In this document: one piece after another, positions 22,176 through 33,651 of the stretch
Layout: every line of letters starts with the position of its first letter
Numbering within the stretch: the stretch's first letter is position 1
Source: Agrypnia vestita
Taxonomy: Eukaryota; Arthropoda; Insecta; Trichoptera; Phryganeidae
NCBI GenBank assembly: GCA_016648135.1
Contig: JADDOH010001511.1
Coordinates: forward strand, 1-64,000
DNA: 64,000 nt
Direction of reading: 5' to 3'
The notes under the pieces: model-generated
What the model saw: only the letters and a program-made list of their open reading frames with translations
Database searches by the model: none
What the model was told of the DNA's origin: nothing
Made by a program: the position numbers and the translations under genes

Positions 22176-22940
22176 CAATCATAATACGGCTGATTAAACG
22201 TGTTTTGTGTTGTGACAAAAATGTCGAATTCGCAACATACAAAACTTTTCACCTGAAAGTTTATGCGTAGGTATCCCGCAGTACGAAGATCGCAAAACTT
22301 AATACAATTACAGATCTTACATACTTTTTATTATATATTATATTATATTTTAAAAAATTAGCATCCACGGTCTCGGAAATTAAAAAGTATAATTAGGAAA
22401 TAGGTGACCAGGTGAGCGGACAGATAAATGCTCTTTTATTTTGTTTTATACTCAACTAAAGTGGCTTTAGAATACTGCAACTACAAAATGACTGCAGGCA
22501 TGCAGGCATTCGAAATAAATAAGTCAACCCTGCTGCAAAATAATATTTGAAAGACCTGAAACAAAGTCGCTATTGCAGCGGTAAGATAGTATTCTTATTT
22601 CAATTTTTTTTTCTTTATTCGAATTGAGTAATGACACATATTGCTTATTATATCAAAAAGTTTTTTAAAAAAGTTTTTTCGGAGTAATGTACAAATGTTC
22701 ATATTAGTCTAATAATTAAATTCCGTCTCAAAAACAATGCGAATAATTATAACAAATATACCATATAAATATCAATATCCACCATACTTAGATAAATGAG
22801 TTATATAACACTTACTTCATCTATATAAATACACAACTCTCCATCTTCACATTAGATTCTAAAAACCTGATGTCATTTACCCGAGCCGTTGTACCTCGCC
22901 TTCAACAAAGTAGATCGACAATTTACCTGCACAAAATGAT
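22176..22940. other. Intergenic, no gene seen
   Basis: AT-rich with no recognised feature. Confidence 0.45.
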
Positions 22941-22946
22941 AAAAAT

Positions 22947-23378
22947 TCAGGAAACGTAAGACTGCGGGTACCTGGTGGTTCTAATCAGACTATCTCTGGG
23001 GAAGTGGATGTTTTGTTGACCCACAAACCACAATAGCCTATTAGTACCTAACCTCTTGAAAGATTGATCAAAAGATGTTCGTTGTGTTATTAAAAATGTT
23101 TGGTTGTGGCCGCTTGTGAGCCGCCACCACGCCTGGCGTGTGCCGCGCCGCACGAGTGCAGCTATGCACGTGCACAATGTGCAACCTGCGCGCGTCGCAC
23201 TCTGGCTGGACACTGCGCGCCACGGAGGGCGCGATGGCGCGACTGAGAATCCCGTTACTCCCGAACCCACACAGGACGAGGGCAACAGCCTTAGAGAGTG
23301 AAAGGGTCCTCCCCAGTCTTCCCTTTTCCGCCCGTGAGCCTCCTTACTCGCCATGTTTGCTTTACAAATTAAGTTCAT
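22947..23378. other. GC-rich segment with long open frames, unassigned
   Basis: A block with markedly higher GC (especially 23100-23340) and open frames on both strands, the longest being 143 codons on the minus strand. The residues do not match a family I know. It could be a captured promoter, part of a retroelement, or another repeat. It differs in base composition from both flanks. The open frames may only reflect low stop-codon frequency in GC-rich DNA. Confidence 0.35.
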
Positions 23379-23657
23379 TCACTAATGATTTATCTAATTT
23401 CTTATTTTTATATTAATATATACATTTCCTCACATCTCATATTACTATAATGCTTATAGTATACTCGTCATTAAATACCTAATTTTATTTTATTTTTATT
23501 TCACTGTTTATTGAGTTCCATACATTATGTTATATGGGCTAATACATGATTTATATTAAAAAAATATATTGTATTACTTGAACTTTAATCTTTTAAAATT
23601 TTTCATAGATTACTTTTGATTCCTTTATATTTACTGTATTTTGTATTGTTTTCCTTT

Positions 23658-23870
23658 ATCTTCAAGTTTGTGTTTACTGGGGTATTATGCCGTGTTGTTA
23701 CGACCTTTCGGGCCGACGTTTCGGATCCCATTGCAGGGTCCATCATCAGGGCTGATGTATAACATCAACACATCAGCCCTGATGATGGACCCTGCAATGG
23801 GATCCGAAACGTCGGCCCGAAAGGTCGTAACAACACGGCATAATACCCCAGTAAACACAAACTTGAAGAT
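23658..23870. repeat. Perfect 101-bp palindrome with 11-bp spacer, Penelope-like terminal repeat pair
   Basis: Positions 23658-23758 are the exact reverse complement of 23770-23870; the spacer is ataacatcaac. Each arm holds a hammerhead-like motif (plus at 23776-23816, minus at 23752-23712). Imperfect direct repeats of about 33 bp flank the structure (23621-23654 and 23886-23918, about four differences). It resembles an inverted pair of Penelope pseudo-LTRs without any coding interior. Perfect identity of the arms suggests recent formation or gene conversion. Confidence 0.85.
23776..23816 (+). ncRNA. Hammerhead-ribozyme-like motif (Penelope type), copy in palindrome
   Basis: In order: helix I strand GCC (23776-23778), core CTGATGA (23779-23785), an extra T, helix II GGACCC with loop TGCAAT and GGGATCC (one bulged A), core GAAA (23806-23809), then CGT, C as the base before the predicted cut, and helix I strand GGC (23814-23816). 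The minimal helix III would be the palindrome ACGT, which is expected to work only as a dimer. The extra T between core and helix II departs from the textbook core. The mirror copy is at 23752-23712 on the minus strand. Confidence 0.6.
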
Positions 23871-23918
23871 TCTGAGTGGCTGTTTTCCTTTATATTCACT
23901 ATATTTTGCACTGTTTTC

Positions 23919-25135
23919 GGTAGGCTATCAAATATTCCTTTGTACGTGTGACAATTTTGTTAACACAAATCAAGAGAAAATTTTACTTAAATATCATTTA
24001 AAAAGCATTTTGTAAAAGAAATAAAAGATGTTTGAGAAAAAAATCAATTCTTATAGTCACTATACAAAAACATTCTCGAACGCAACTTCTTTCAATCGGG
24101 TGAATGAGAATATCTTCTATCAATAGAAGTTACGTCATCACTTAAGTACCACATTCTATTCTCGAGTATTCTAGAATCAATTAGTTCGAGGCCACATTGT
24201 TCTTAATGCTTTTCAATGCTGAACCAAATTTTATATTCAAAGGTTACACCACTAAAAATTTTAAAAAACACGAACACGGCTAGTTTGTGAAAAAATTCAA
24301 CTTAAAAAAACATACTTATTATGTTTTTGAGGAAATATTATTACTAAATAAAAGTCCTGAGCACGGACGCATAAAGTAATGTACAAATACACTCAAATAA
24401 ACCACAAGAAATTACATAAATTACTAAGAACCAACAAACCTAAAGACGTTTTTAGTAAAATATATTTTTATTTCTGCTTTAAATACACGATTTACTCCAA
24501 TGCTGCGAGGGGAGGTTTAAAGGTTTTCGACACACAAAGGAATTTTAAATATGTGGCATGTAGTGCGCGCACTGCCAGTAAAAAAATCAAAAAACAACAA
24601 TAAAATAGGGACATCGTCGAGGTGATCAGATTATTTTAAAATAAATCAATATGAGTAGAAATATTATATTCATTACTTTCACGAAGTGACTCGAAGAAAA
24701 TAATTTATCTACGAATATACGTACACGTTAAAAAATCTACATATTTTTTTTTAAATAACCTTACACCTCGCTTTTTTCATTCGATTTCGCTAATTTTTAA
24801 TATTAGCAATGTGCGCGCTATATGTCAAAAATAATTGTCAGACGAATTTTTTATGCTGCATTATTTTTAGGTTACTATTAACGTCATGGTTTACCTTATT
24901 TATTTACGTTATTGTTCTAATTAAACCATATTATTTTTTCTATAAGTACTATGCAAGTATGAAAAACAACGTCAAAGAAGGAATTATATTCGGAGAGTGC
25001 TACATATGACGGAAAAGGAGCGTGACAGAAGAAATATTAGGCAGAGAATGAATGCAGAAAGAATAAATACTTAATATTCAGTATTCAAAACTCTAAAGTG
25101 GCAACAAATGTTTTTTTTTTTATATTTAACGCTAC
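23919..25135. other. Intergenic, no gene seen
   Basis: AT-rich. Open frames at 24379-24603 and 24809-25009 show no motif and were not accepted. Confidence 0.5.
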
Positions 25136-25139
25136 AAAA

Positions 25140-25250
25140 AGCCATGAAGCAAAATGACTGTAGCAAAAGCATCACTAAAACACCTGGGCTTGAGAAAATC
25201 ACACGGGTGTATCGTGACCTCCGGCTCCTACCAGCCAGCAATCGTCGCCG
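25140..25250 (-). repeat. Diverged fragment of a tRNA-derived SINE
   Basis: On the minus strand the order gaggtcac, gtgtgat, tctcaagcc.aggtgtttt, tgatg matches the body of the SINE at 45918-46098 (after its tRNA-like head). The head is replaced by gccggcgacgattgctggct. A decayed or related SINE copy. Confidence 0.5.
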
Positions 25251-26634
25251 GCCGATCATTTTATCAAGTAAGTGGATAAATACAGAGCAGTCTCATTCAG
25301 AAACCATATTTAATCAATCTGTTTAGATATTACCTTCAGATGATATTGTTACGTGCGTTATACAACTGTACTACGGCGGAAGACGACCATTTAAATATCG
25401 AACAGATGTCTATTTGTCCCCGTTTGACCGAGAACTTTTGAAGCTGCCTGCGTTGTACTGTGGGCATTACAAAACTTATTTTAATCTCCTTTTTATTATG
25501 CCGTTTTAAATTACAACTTAAATTCTGACAAGCAGTTATAAATATTCATACACTGGTATATTAAATACAAATAAGAAAAAAACTATAAAAAATGCTGTTG
25601 CACAATTCGAGATATACTTGTAGATAATGTCGCTGTATTCAAAATTGTTTAAAATATGGCTTCGCGATTGGCCTCCGTTTTGAAACGAGTTTTTTTACAG
25701 TGGCAGCTGTTTTTATTTAGACCATTTTATAATCATACATTTTAAAATTATTTGTTAGGTACGTATTGAATGATTTTTTGAGAAAATAACTGAAAGACGT
25801 TCAAATTTTTACAATAATTGTTCGCTATCTTTATATTTTTTAAATTGACTACATTAGTGTTTTAAAATGTGCACAATACAGTATTTCAGTTCATTTATTG
25901 TACAATAAGTGTGATGAGACGTACGTATTATATTATTTATAAGCATCCAAGGAGCTAAAGAAACGCACATCAAAGAAAGTTTACATTTATTAATTAAAAT
26001 AAATATTTTGAAATGACTGATGTAAACTGGTTAGACATTCTACTGAATACTGAAACTATTGCCAATAAACAATAATGAGCCATCAGTATTTGAAACGACA
26101 TGATTCGATGTGGAGTCATATTATTAAAACAAGAGATTGCGTAATATGGTTATTAAAGATTCTATTGATACGGCTTATCCTTCGCTGAATACATACAGAA
26201 GTACAATAAAATATTATAACGGGTTGGGACCGAGCCAGAGCAGTCGCGGGGATATATTGATCATTCTGATTCACTGCGATCTTCACCTCGGGAGTCCTGG
26301 AGTGCAAATTCTTTATCATTAACAAAACGTATTGTATTCCTACCATCTACGTAGAAACATTATCAATAATTACGCATACTTTGTGTGCACAACATATTAT
26401 TTTTCAATTTCGATTACTTATTAAAGGCTTAGAATCGCTTAATCTGGACACTTTTTCTATTAAAATTGTATACAATTATAATTACGCCAAGCCTCCTACC
26501 ATTATTTGAATGTTTCTATATATTAGAATCTAACTTGATTTTTTAAATATCAATTTAATTTGATTCTTACTGATTGGAAAATAAGAAAAATCTAAAAGTA
26601 GTTGACCTTAACTCAGATACTTTCAATGTTCAAT
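25251..26634. other. Intergenic, no gene seen
   Basis: AT-rich with no recognised coding, RNA or repeat feature. Confidence 0.45.
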
Positions 26635-27430
26635 ATTCTTCTTCTTCCTGATATTGTCCCAACTCATTGTGTAGGCAGGCTGTTGGGGTCGACTCTCCTC
26701 GTTCTCGGGCTATAATTCTTCGGTTCTGGGTGTCGCTTTTGTCTGGGTCGTTTTTCTGCAGGATTTTAGAGCATTGAGTCATCCAGGAATTCTTTGGTCT
26801 CTTCTGGATGGCTGTACGGTCTGGTGGTCTCCGTTTTCTGTTTTCCATCTCAGCTGCCGTTCTTCCAGCTTACCTACTGTTTATGTCCGGAACACCCAGG
26901 CCACTATGAATGTGTGAACTTTTAATTGCACATTTTAGTGATACCTACTCCTGCCGACCATCTAAGCATTCGCATTTCTGCTGTTTCAAGTTGCCTACAG
27001 TAGGAGTTGTACACAGTCTGGGATTCGGAACCATACATAATCGTGGGTTTAACAACGGTTGTATACCTTTCCTATTAATAGTACAGACATTTTTGGGTCA
27101 CACTGGATTCCTGTTACCTATCTAAATTTTATACAACCCACACCTGTTGTACAGTCGACAGTTGCCTAAATAAATTCTGCATGCATTAAACCATCCATTT
27201 GCATTGAAGTAGTTGCAGCATTTGAGTCTTCAAGTGTCAGGTACAAATATTTTGTTTTTTTCTTACTAATTTTTAAGCCATTATCCTCCAGGATCATTCA
27301 CCATCTTTATATGATATCAGTACTACATCATCTGCAAAAAGCATAATGTTAAGAATACTGTTAATTTCTTGAATTGTCAGATAATTCATGTTCATTATGG
27401 ACAGCAGCAGACTGAGAACAGATCCTTATA
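26635..27430 (-). pseudogene. Decayed LINE RT / C-terminal fragment
   Basis: On the minus strand pieces such as FADDVVLIS (a relic of the YADD active site, near 27335) are followed downstream by RPKNSWMTQC and GESTPTACLHNELGQ, the layout of a LINE C-terminus after RT. Many stops and shifts interrupt it. It differs from the LINE at 14811-17935 and probably belongs to another family. Confidence 0.6.
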
Positions 27431-28895
27431 CTTCAAATTTGAAATGTACGTGATTTTCTCGATGTGCATCTTACTTGTACATAATAGTTTTTCAATGCAT
27501 ATTTATTACATTTTTACAATCCATAATATTACATTATTTTTTTAACTATAGGTATTTTTATATATTGTATATTTATTCATCGTACTTGACTTTAGGTATT
27601 TATCATAATACTATGGTCTATATATAAAAAATAAAAGCAAAAAGCTAGTTTTTTTATATCAAAACTAATGCTCAAGAGTTATAACGGCATCAGATCGCTA
27701 GAAACAAATATTTATCATAGAACATGATGAGAATATGCGTTGCTTGGTAATACTGCAATTTACAGATGTTATTTTCAACATATTGTACCCAATATTAAAA
27801 AGAGAATGCATACTAAATTATATAATAATAATAATTAATCCACGAAGATAAATGATTCCACACACCTCTAGTGGCTCACTTCGATGGTTTCAAAAATGCA
27901 TTCTAAGTATTCAGTAAACTAAAAAAAAAGGGAAAACTCTAAAATCTTCTTGAAAGGAGGGCGCAAGTTTTTGTGATGATACCGACTCCGATAACTTTCA
28001 AAAAATATTTTCCAGAATAAAAATAGATCAGAGCAAAGTCAGTAAAAATAATCCGAAGTTGGATTTTTGGAAGTAGGAAGCTTGCACGTTCTTAACGTTA
28101 AACAATAAGGGGTAACGAGACTCATTAAATAAAAGAAACGTATGACAAGAATCACAATGAACAATCCTAGAACAAAAATTAAACTGATTTTAGATATGTC
28201 GCGTTTCTAATAATTGGCTGGCGATAAAAAGTGGATTACAAGAGAACAAGATCGCAGGAAGATAAAATGTGGCACTGGTGACTATGCCCGACTACAGGAA
28301 TAATGTACCAGTTCTTGAGGATCTTGACGTCTTTTTTTTATTTTAAGCGATCGTCTATTTAAATATTTAATCCACGTGAGAAAGCGCAAAATTAACAAGA
28401 AAATGCTGGCGACGAGAGCAAACCACTCGCGTGATGGGCAGAAGTGGCGAAGACTTTCAAGTGGCTCACTCCCGCGGTGTACCTACTGGCAATACTGAAA
28501 TGCTAGGCGACAAACAGTTATGATTCGAGAGTTTACTCGCAGCTTACTCATAAAATGATATGCGAGCTAATTAATGGATTTGGCAATATGAAGTCCGTGT
28601 TCTGGCTAGATTCAAAATAGTGTTAATAGCGTGTTTTTCACACTGCAGAGGTGTAATGCTAATTGCCTGTACTCCAGGCGCGCAAATTTATGAGCTAGCG
28701 GATTAAAAGGATTAGTATTATACATTAGAGATTTAGATAATATATACTAAATATCTTAAAAGTAATACGAAACTCATAATTAGAAATAATACTCTCTTCT
28801 ATCGAATATCTAGACAGTTAAAAATAGAGAAAACCTCAGAAATAAAAAATGAAAAAATAAAATAATTTGAAACTTTTGAGCAGTTTGCCGTTCTA
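27431..28895. other. Intergenic, no gene seen
   Basis: AT-rich, becoming less so near 28250-28550, where phrases such as gcgacgagagcaaaccactcg occur. Nothing was assigned. Confidence 0.45.
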
Positions 28896-29520
28896 ATGCT
28901 CTCATTTCGAATGTGCCAGAATGTGATAATAAGGAAATCTTCAGCGCTTCGTGTCCCACTGGCGCGGAGAAAAGAACCGCGGGAAAAAAACTCGCTCGTC
29001 TTTTTTCCTCAAAATACCGAATACCTTTCCTTTGTTGTCGGTGTCGGCGTACGAAGAGGGCGATCGTCAGCACGCGTCGCCGGCGCTCGCCCCGTCCGTA
29101 ACTCGGTCACCGGCGCTCGGCGCTCGGCGCTCGCCGCTCGCCGCTCGGCGCTCGCCTCTCCTCACAATACTCCACTTTAGGAACGGTCATTGACCGCCCG
29201 AGCGTGTGGTGAGCGTTTTTCGTGGCTTCCGACTGCAATTCTGGGCACCGTTTGCAAACTGCAGCTTTCACGATGCACCGAAAGAGGTTATTCACACTGC
29301 GGCGCGAATACGCTACGAGCTGCCTTCGCAACTCCGGCGAGTTTGTTGACATTTCGCTCAGCTTCCCGCCGAAACATTTCACTGTCGAATGTGGGCCACA
29401 CGCAGAGGGGGACTCGCTCCCGCGCGCCCATCTGTATTGGGAAACAGAGGAGTCATACAATCATCGCTCGCTTTCAATGAACAGCACGATTATTCAGCCA
29501 TTATCTACATTTCTTTTTAC
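28896..29520. promoter_or_regulatory. CpG-rich island with GGCGCTC minisatellite
   Basis: CpG density is far above the flanks. A 7-bp tandem repeat of ggcgctc/gccgctc type fills about 29107-29160. Several overlapping frames are open on both strands (for example 29222-29524 plus), but none has a recognisable motif. Such islands often mark a promoter or first exon, yet I cannot connect it to a transcript, and a captured or transposon-derived segment is equally possible. Confidence 0.4.
29107..29160. repeat. GGCGCTC minisatellite
   Basis: About seven 7-bp units alternating between ggcgctc and gccgctc in direct tandem, ending before ctctcctcac. Confidence 0.85.
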
Positions 29521-29672
29521 TTAAGCGATGGTAAGGCTAGTTGTGTGGTACGGCATTAGAAGAACAAGCAGCTGTATCTGTCTCCAGAATTATTAAAAAC
29601 AAAAAATGCGTTTAGTCCTATAGAAAGAAACATAAAAACAGGTGTAACAGAAATATGTTACATTTATACAGG

Positions 29673-30127
29673 GTTATTTGGAAAACATTTATAATCTCGC
29701 AGGACCATATTCCTGCCTTGATTGAGTCGAAAATGTTCGAGCAAACATGACCTAATATCAATAGTAGTTATTACAGTATCAAATATGAAAAATTTATTCC
29801 TTTTAATACAAGTCAAATAATATAATAAAAACCTTCGAATTCCAATTTTCCAATCCAATTCCGAAAACAGAAACATTCCAATTGGATTTTCGGACATTTT
29901 TTTATCATTTTATTTAACTTGTATTGAAACGAATGGACTTTTCGTAATTGATATATGTTACTGTAATGATAGTTCAACGTTTTGTAAAAAAATAAGTCAG
30001 AAATATTGAAAAAACTTTGATATTGCATAACTCCATAGCTATTAATTTTGGGTCTTGGATGTTTGAACATTTTCGACTCATAATCAGGAATATAGTCCTG
30101 CGAGGTTATTAATGTTTTCCAAATAAC
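29673..30127. repeat. Foldback element with arms of about 90 bp
   Basis: The left end gttatttggaaaacattta, then ctcgcaggac.atattcctg and gagtcgaaaatgttc, reappears reverse-complemented at the right end (30127 back to about 30035). Total about 455 bp. No transposase frame was seen, so it is non-autonomous; the superfamily is not determined. Confidence 0.8.
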
Positions 30128-30788
30128 TCGCGATATACATCGCGAAATACCCCTTCTATTCTCGCATTTTCCCAAATATCCTTGCCTTTTCACGGCCGGT
30201 CCGAATTTGTGTTGAGGTTTTTGGGCAATTCTCCGATATGTTTCCGATCTCTCTGGACAACATTGCAGTTTCGTATTTAATCGCAGTATAATAATGTATC
30301 GATTTCAGCAAAACTCAAACGCTACGTCCGATAAGTCAATATGTTTTGTGAATTTGGCTCAAGCTGTCATGTACCACACGCTCCTGAGCTTTTATTTCAA
30401 TGCGGTTTTCTACCATAGAAACAGAGCTCCTCGTTTTTTCCAACTCATTTTTTTGTTATAGTTAACACATTCACACAACTAGACCATAGTTTCTTTTAAA
30501 GTAAGAAATTTAAAATGGTCCATGAAAAATCTGTGTCCGAAGCTGGGTTTTTACTATTCGACAAAATATATTTTTAATATTATGTAATAAGAAAATTATT
30601 ATTACATAATATTTATAGAAAAGAAAATATGATAAGTATCCAACGAAATGTCGAGATTCGCTTCTCGGTAATACATACGGTGCGTATAAAATATCCGAAA
30701 TTACAGTTAAATATGTCTTAACGACCGTAATAACAACCTTAACTCTTTAAGAAAACAATAATTTTGACTAGCTAACATCGTAATAATA
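30128..30788. other. Intergenic, no gene seen
   Basis: AT-rich, no feature recognised. Confidence 0.45.
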
Positions 30789-31901
30789 TTAGGTCCTTAC
30801 ATATGAAATTGACGTTTTACCGTACTGGCAAATTTGATCTCAAATATCTTCTCTTTGGTTAGGAATTCCAAATCCAAATTTTTACAGCTATTTACTCATG
30901 TATTTGTGTTTTGAAAATTATAATTCATTTGTTTTTTCCTCAATTGTTTTTTTCTTTGCGAGACTCAGTTTACAAAATGAAAAACTTGAAATATCGCGTT
31001 ATTTACGAGTACGAGTTCCACCGTGGCACCAGTGCTGCAGAAACGGCTCGAAGGATTAATGATGTGTATGGCGACGGTGCCGCAAAAGAAAACACAGTGC
31101 GTTTTTGGTTCCAACGTTTTCGTTCTGGAAATTTCGACCTGCAGAACAAGCCCCGTGGACGGCCGGAGACCAAAGTTGATAATGAAGAATTGAAGGCTAT
31201 TGTGGAAGCGGATCCATCGCAAACCACATCCGAGTTAGCTGCAGGCTGCGGTGTTAGTGATAAAACTGTTTTAATCCACTTGAAGCCAAATTGGTAAGGT
31301 GAAAAAGCTTGAAAGGTGGGTACCTCACGAATTGGTGAAGCAAATCAACAAACGCGAGTTACTTGTGAGCGTTTGGTGGACTAGTGCTGGTGTCGTTCAC
31401 TACAGCTTTCTTAAATCTGGCCAGACGATTACGGCAGATGTCTATTGTCAGCAACTGCAAACCATGATGGAAAAGCTAGCTGCTAAACAACCGAGGCTGG
31501 TTAATCGCTCTAGGCCACTGCTGCTTCATGATAACGCTAGACCACACACTGCACAACAGACGGCTACCAAATTAGAGGAGCTTCAATTGGAATGTCTAAG
31601 ACATCCACCGTACTCTCCGGACCTTGCCCCAACAGATTACCATTTTTTTCGAAATTTGGATAACTTCTTGCAAAGGAAAAAATTCAACTCCGATGGGGCA
31701 GTCCAAACCGCCTTCAAAGATTTTATTGATTCCCTTCCGAATGGTTTTTTTAGTAAAGGGATCGATGAACTACCTATGAGATGGCAAAAGTGCATAGATA
31801 GCAATGGTACATACTTTGATTAAATAAATATATTATAATAAAAAAAAATCGACTTTATGTTCCTCCCATACTAAACGTCAATTTCATATGTAAGGACCTA
31901 A
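30789..31901 (+). mobile_element. mariner element with intact termini and internal deletion
   Basis: Terminal inverted repeats begin TTAGGTCCTTACATATGAAA at 30789 and end as the complement at 31901; about 29 bp match almost perfectly. TA dinucleotides flank both ends (30787-30788 and 31902-31903), the mariner target duplication. At 1113 bp it is shorter than the usual 1.3 kb because part of the transposase is missing. Confidence 0.95.
30977..31823 (+). pseudogene. mariner transposase, frameshifted and missing its first catalytic Asp
   Basis: The ATG at 30977 opens a paired helix-turn-helix DNA-binding region (YEYEFHRGTSAAETARRIND ... TVRFWFQRFRSGNF). A one-base insertion near 31286 shifts the frame. 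Just after WVPHEL a deletion of very roughly 60 residues removes the segment that holds the first catalytic Asp (T-C-D-E). The rest is well kept: VWWTSAGVVHYSF, LLLHDNARPHTA (second Asp) and PPYSPDLAPTDYHFF (third Asp, D34D spacing). This protein cannot catalyse transposition, but its intact termini could be moved by an enzyme acting in trans. Confidence 0.93.
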
Positions 31902-32149
31902 TATTATATAATAATTATTGCGATGTTGTATAATATATCAAATTTCTGTTACATCTGTACTATTGTAATGTTCAAAATAATTTTAATAAAAACTTAAATA
32001 ACAACATCTAGCGTCGAAAACATCAAACTCTTCACGGTGCGAATGTTCGACTGACTGTATAAAATACTTAATACGAATGATTCTTATAAGTTTCCATAAA
32101 AATTCGACGGATGTCTCTGTTCCCATAACGACAAAACGACCATGGATAT

Positions 32150-32270
32150 TTTGTACAACGACAAAATGTCCGAGATAAGATCCAACGACAAAAAGTCCAC
32201 GAACTTTTGGTCCAACGAAAAAAGATCCACGAAAATTTGGTCCAAATACAAAATTTCCACGACAAAAATA
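32150..32270. repeat. Short degenerate tandem repeat
   Basis: Phrases of about 29 bp built on tccacgaa..tttggtccaacga occur three to four times in a row. Confidence 0.55.
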
Positions 32271-32545
32271 GTATATTATTATCACAATAATAATAATTTC
32301 GTTGTCTGTCTGTCCCGTAGCTTCCTGTAACGTCCTCAACTTTCATAATAATATGTACTTAATTTTTGGGATATTAGTTAGATTGGTAACATAGACGAAA
32401 TGCCCCCCTACCCCGTTACCACACCCTCACCCCACGATACATTTTCTATTACATAAAAGTTATTACTATTTCAGGGGTGTCCGCTATAAATAAGTAAATA
32501 CCTATTCTTTAGGTACCGACATGCACGTCATTTTTTACGGGTTAC
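32260..32545 (+). repeat. Relic of the Helitron-like repeat seen at 10690-11370
   Basis: Shares ttcgtt.tctgtc.gtctgtcccgta at its left and gggtgtc.gctataaataagt, then tattctttagg.accg.catg at its right, with internal differences and no CTAGT end. A decayed copy. Confidence 0.6.
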
Positions 32546-32705
32546 ATAATTATGTTAGTGCATTCTATTTGTATTTGAATGTAAGTAATGATATTTGTAA
32601 AAGAATCTTCTCGGGGTCAAGCCGGCAGGCTTCTATCGGAAGAATTTGTAAATAATGCGGTTTGTGTCTCAGCTGAGAGTGACACAGAGTGAAAATAAAA
32701 GTTTA

Positions 32706-33458
32706 AGGCGTCTGATACACATGCTTATTTAGTGGCACGTAAGCATGCGCAGTATCGACCTTGACAGTGGCATGCTTATTAGTGGCATGTGTGTACGCAC
32801 ATTGCTTAAAAATCAACCGCCGGTTGATTTATAAGCATGCCACTGTCATTCACCATAGAGAAGGGGTATCTTTGGAGCATGTGTGAACAGACTTGCTTAT
32901 TTATGAGCATGCTTGTGTCATTCGCGGGCTTCGCGGCTAGTATTATCAATGCGATCTTCTCAGTCCGCGACAGATGAAACAAATATGGCGCGTTGGGGAG
33001 ATGATAAAACATTACTTTTCGTGACTTATTATAGGAATCACGAATGTCTGTGGAATACTCGGTCACCGTTGTATAAAAATAATATAGTGAGAAATAATGT
33101 TTACGAAACTTTATTAATAGGCATGAATGATTCAAATCTTACAATAAAAATTATATAAAGTAAAATCAAAAATGTGCGGATGGAAAATCGGGAACTTTTT
33201 TGATTTATTGGTTCACTTGAATTTTCTATTTCAGTTTGCAACAAGAGCGTCTCTATTCTATGACAAAAGCATGCCACTAATAAGCATGTGTGTTTGATTG
33301 TTAGCTTTGGGCATGCTTATTTATGAGCATGCCACTAATAAGCATGCCAGTAATGAGCAAGTGTGTACAGTTGTTAGGTGTACAGCAAGGTGTACAGTAA
33401 TGCTTATTAGTGGCATGCTCATTAGCATGCCACTAAAGAAGCATGTGTATCTGTACCT
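32706..33458 (+). mobile_element. PIF/Harbinger-type element with MADF frame
   Basis: The ends begin AGGCGTCTGATACACATGCT and, reverse-complemented, AGGTACAGATACACATGCTT, and are flanked by TTA on each side (32703-32705 and 33459-33461), the 3-bp duplication of Harbinger elements. Subterminal regions hold many gcatgc..att.gtggcatgc-type words in both orientations. The interior codes a MADF domain, the kind of second protein found in this superfamily. No DDE transposase is present, so it is non-autonomous. Confidence 0.85.
32985..33158 (+). pseudogene. MADF (Adf-1-like) DNA-binding domain fragment
   Basis: From the ATG at 32985 the frame reads MARWGDDKTLLFVTYYRNHE, then CLWNTRSPLYKN, the first two helices of a MADF domain (W...L...Y....E.LW.....Y.). 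About 57 codons in, a TAA stops it, after which the same frame appears to continue (SKIKNV), so a nonsense change has probably cut the domain. In Harbinger elements a Myb/MADF-like partner binds the element ends and helps import the transposase. It could also be the first exon of a spliced gene. Confidence 0.75.
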
Positions 33459-33651
33459 TTAGACAGAACTGGCAGCCGGTAGGGTTCCAACATACGTTCC
33501 TAAAGGTAATCTGATTTCTAGTCTTAATTCACTCGTAATCACCGGTACTAGTGCCATAGGCGACGGTGTGGGAGTAATATCATTTAGAATACCTGACTAT
33601 TTTTAAACATTAGGTACTAGCTGTTTGTACAATATCAACTCGATCCGGTTA

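Noticed and set aside
22947..23378. 143-codon minus-strand frame in the GC-rich block
   Set aside because: Not called as a gene because residues match nothing known to me and GC-rich DNA gives long chance frames; kept only as an unassigned segment.
29222..29524. 100-codon plus-strand frame in the CpG-rich island
   Set aside because: Three overlapping frames are equally open, no motif is visible, and no splice partner was found.
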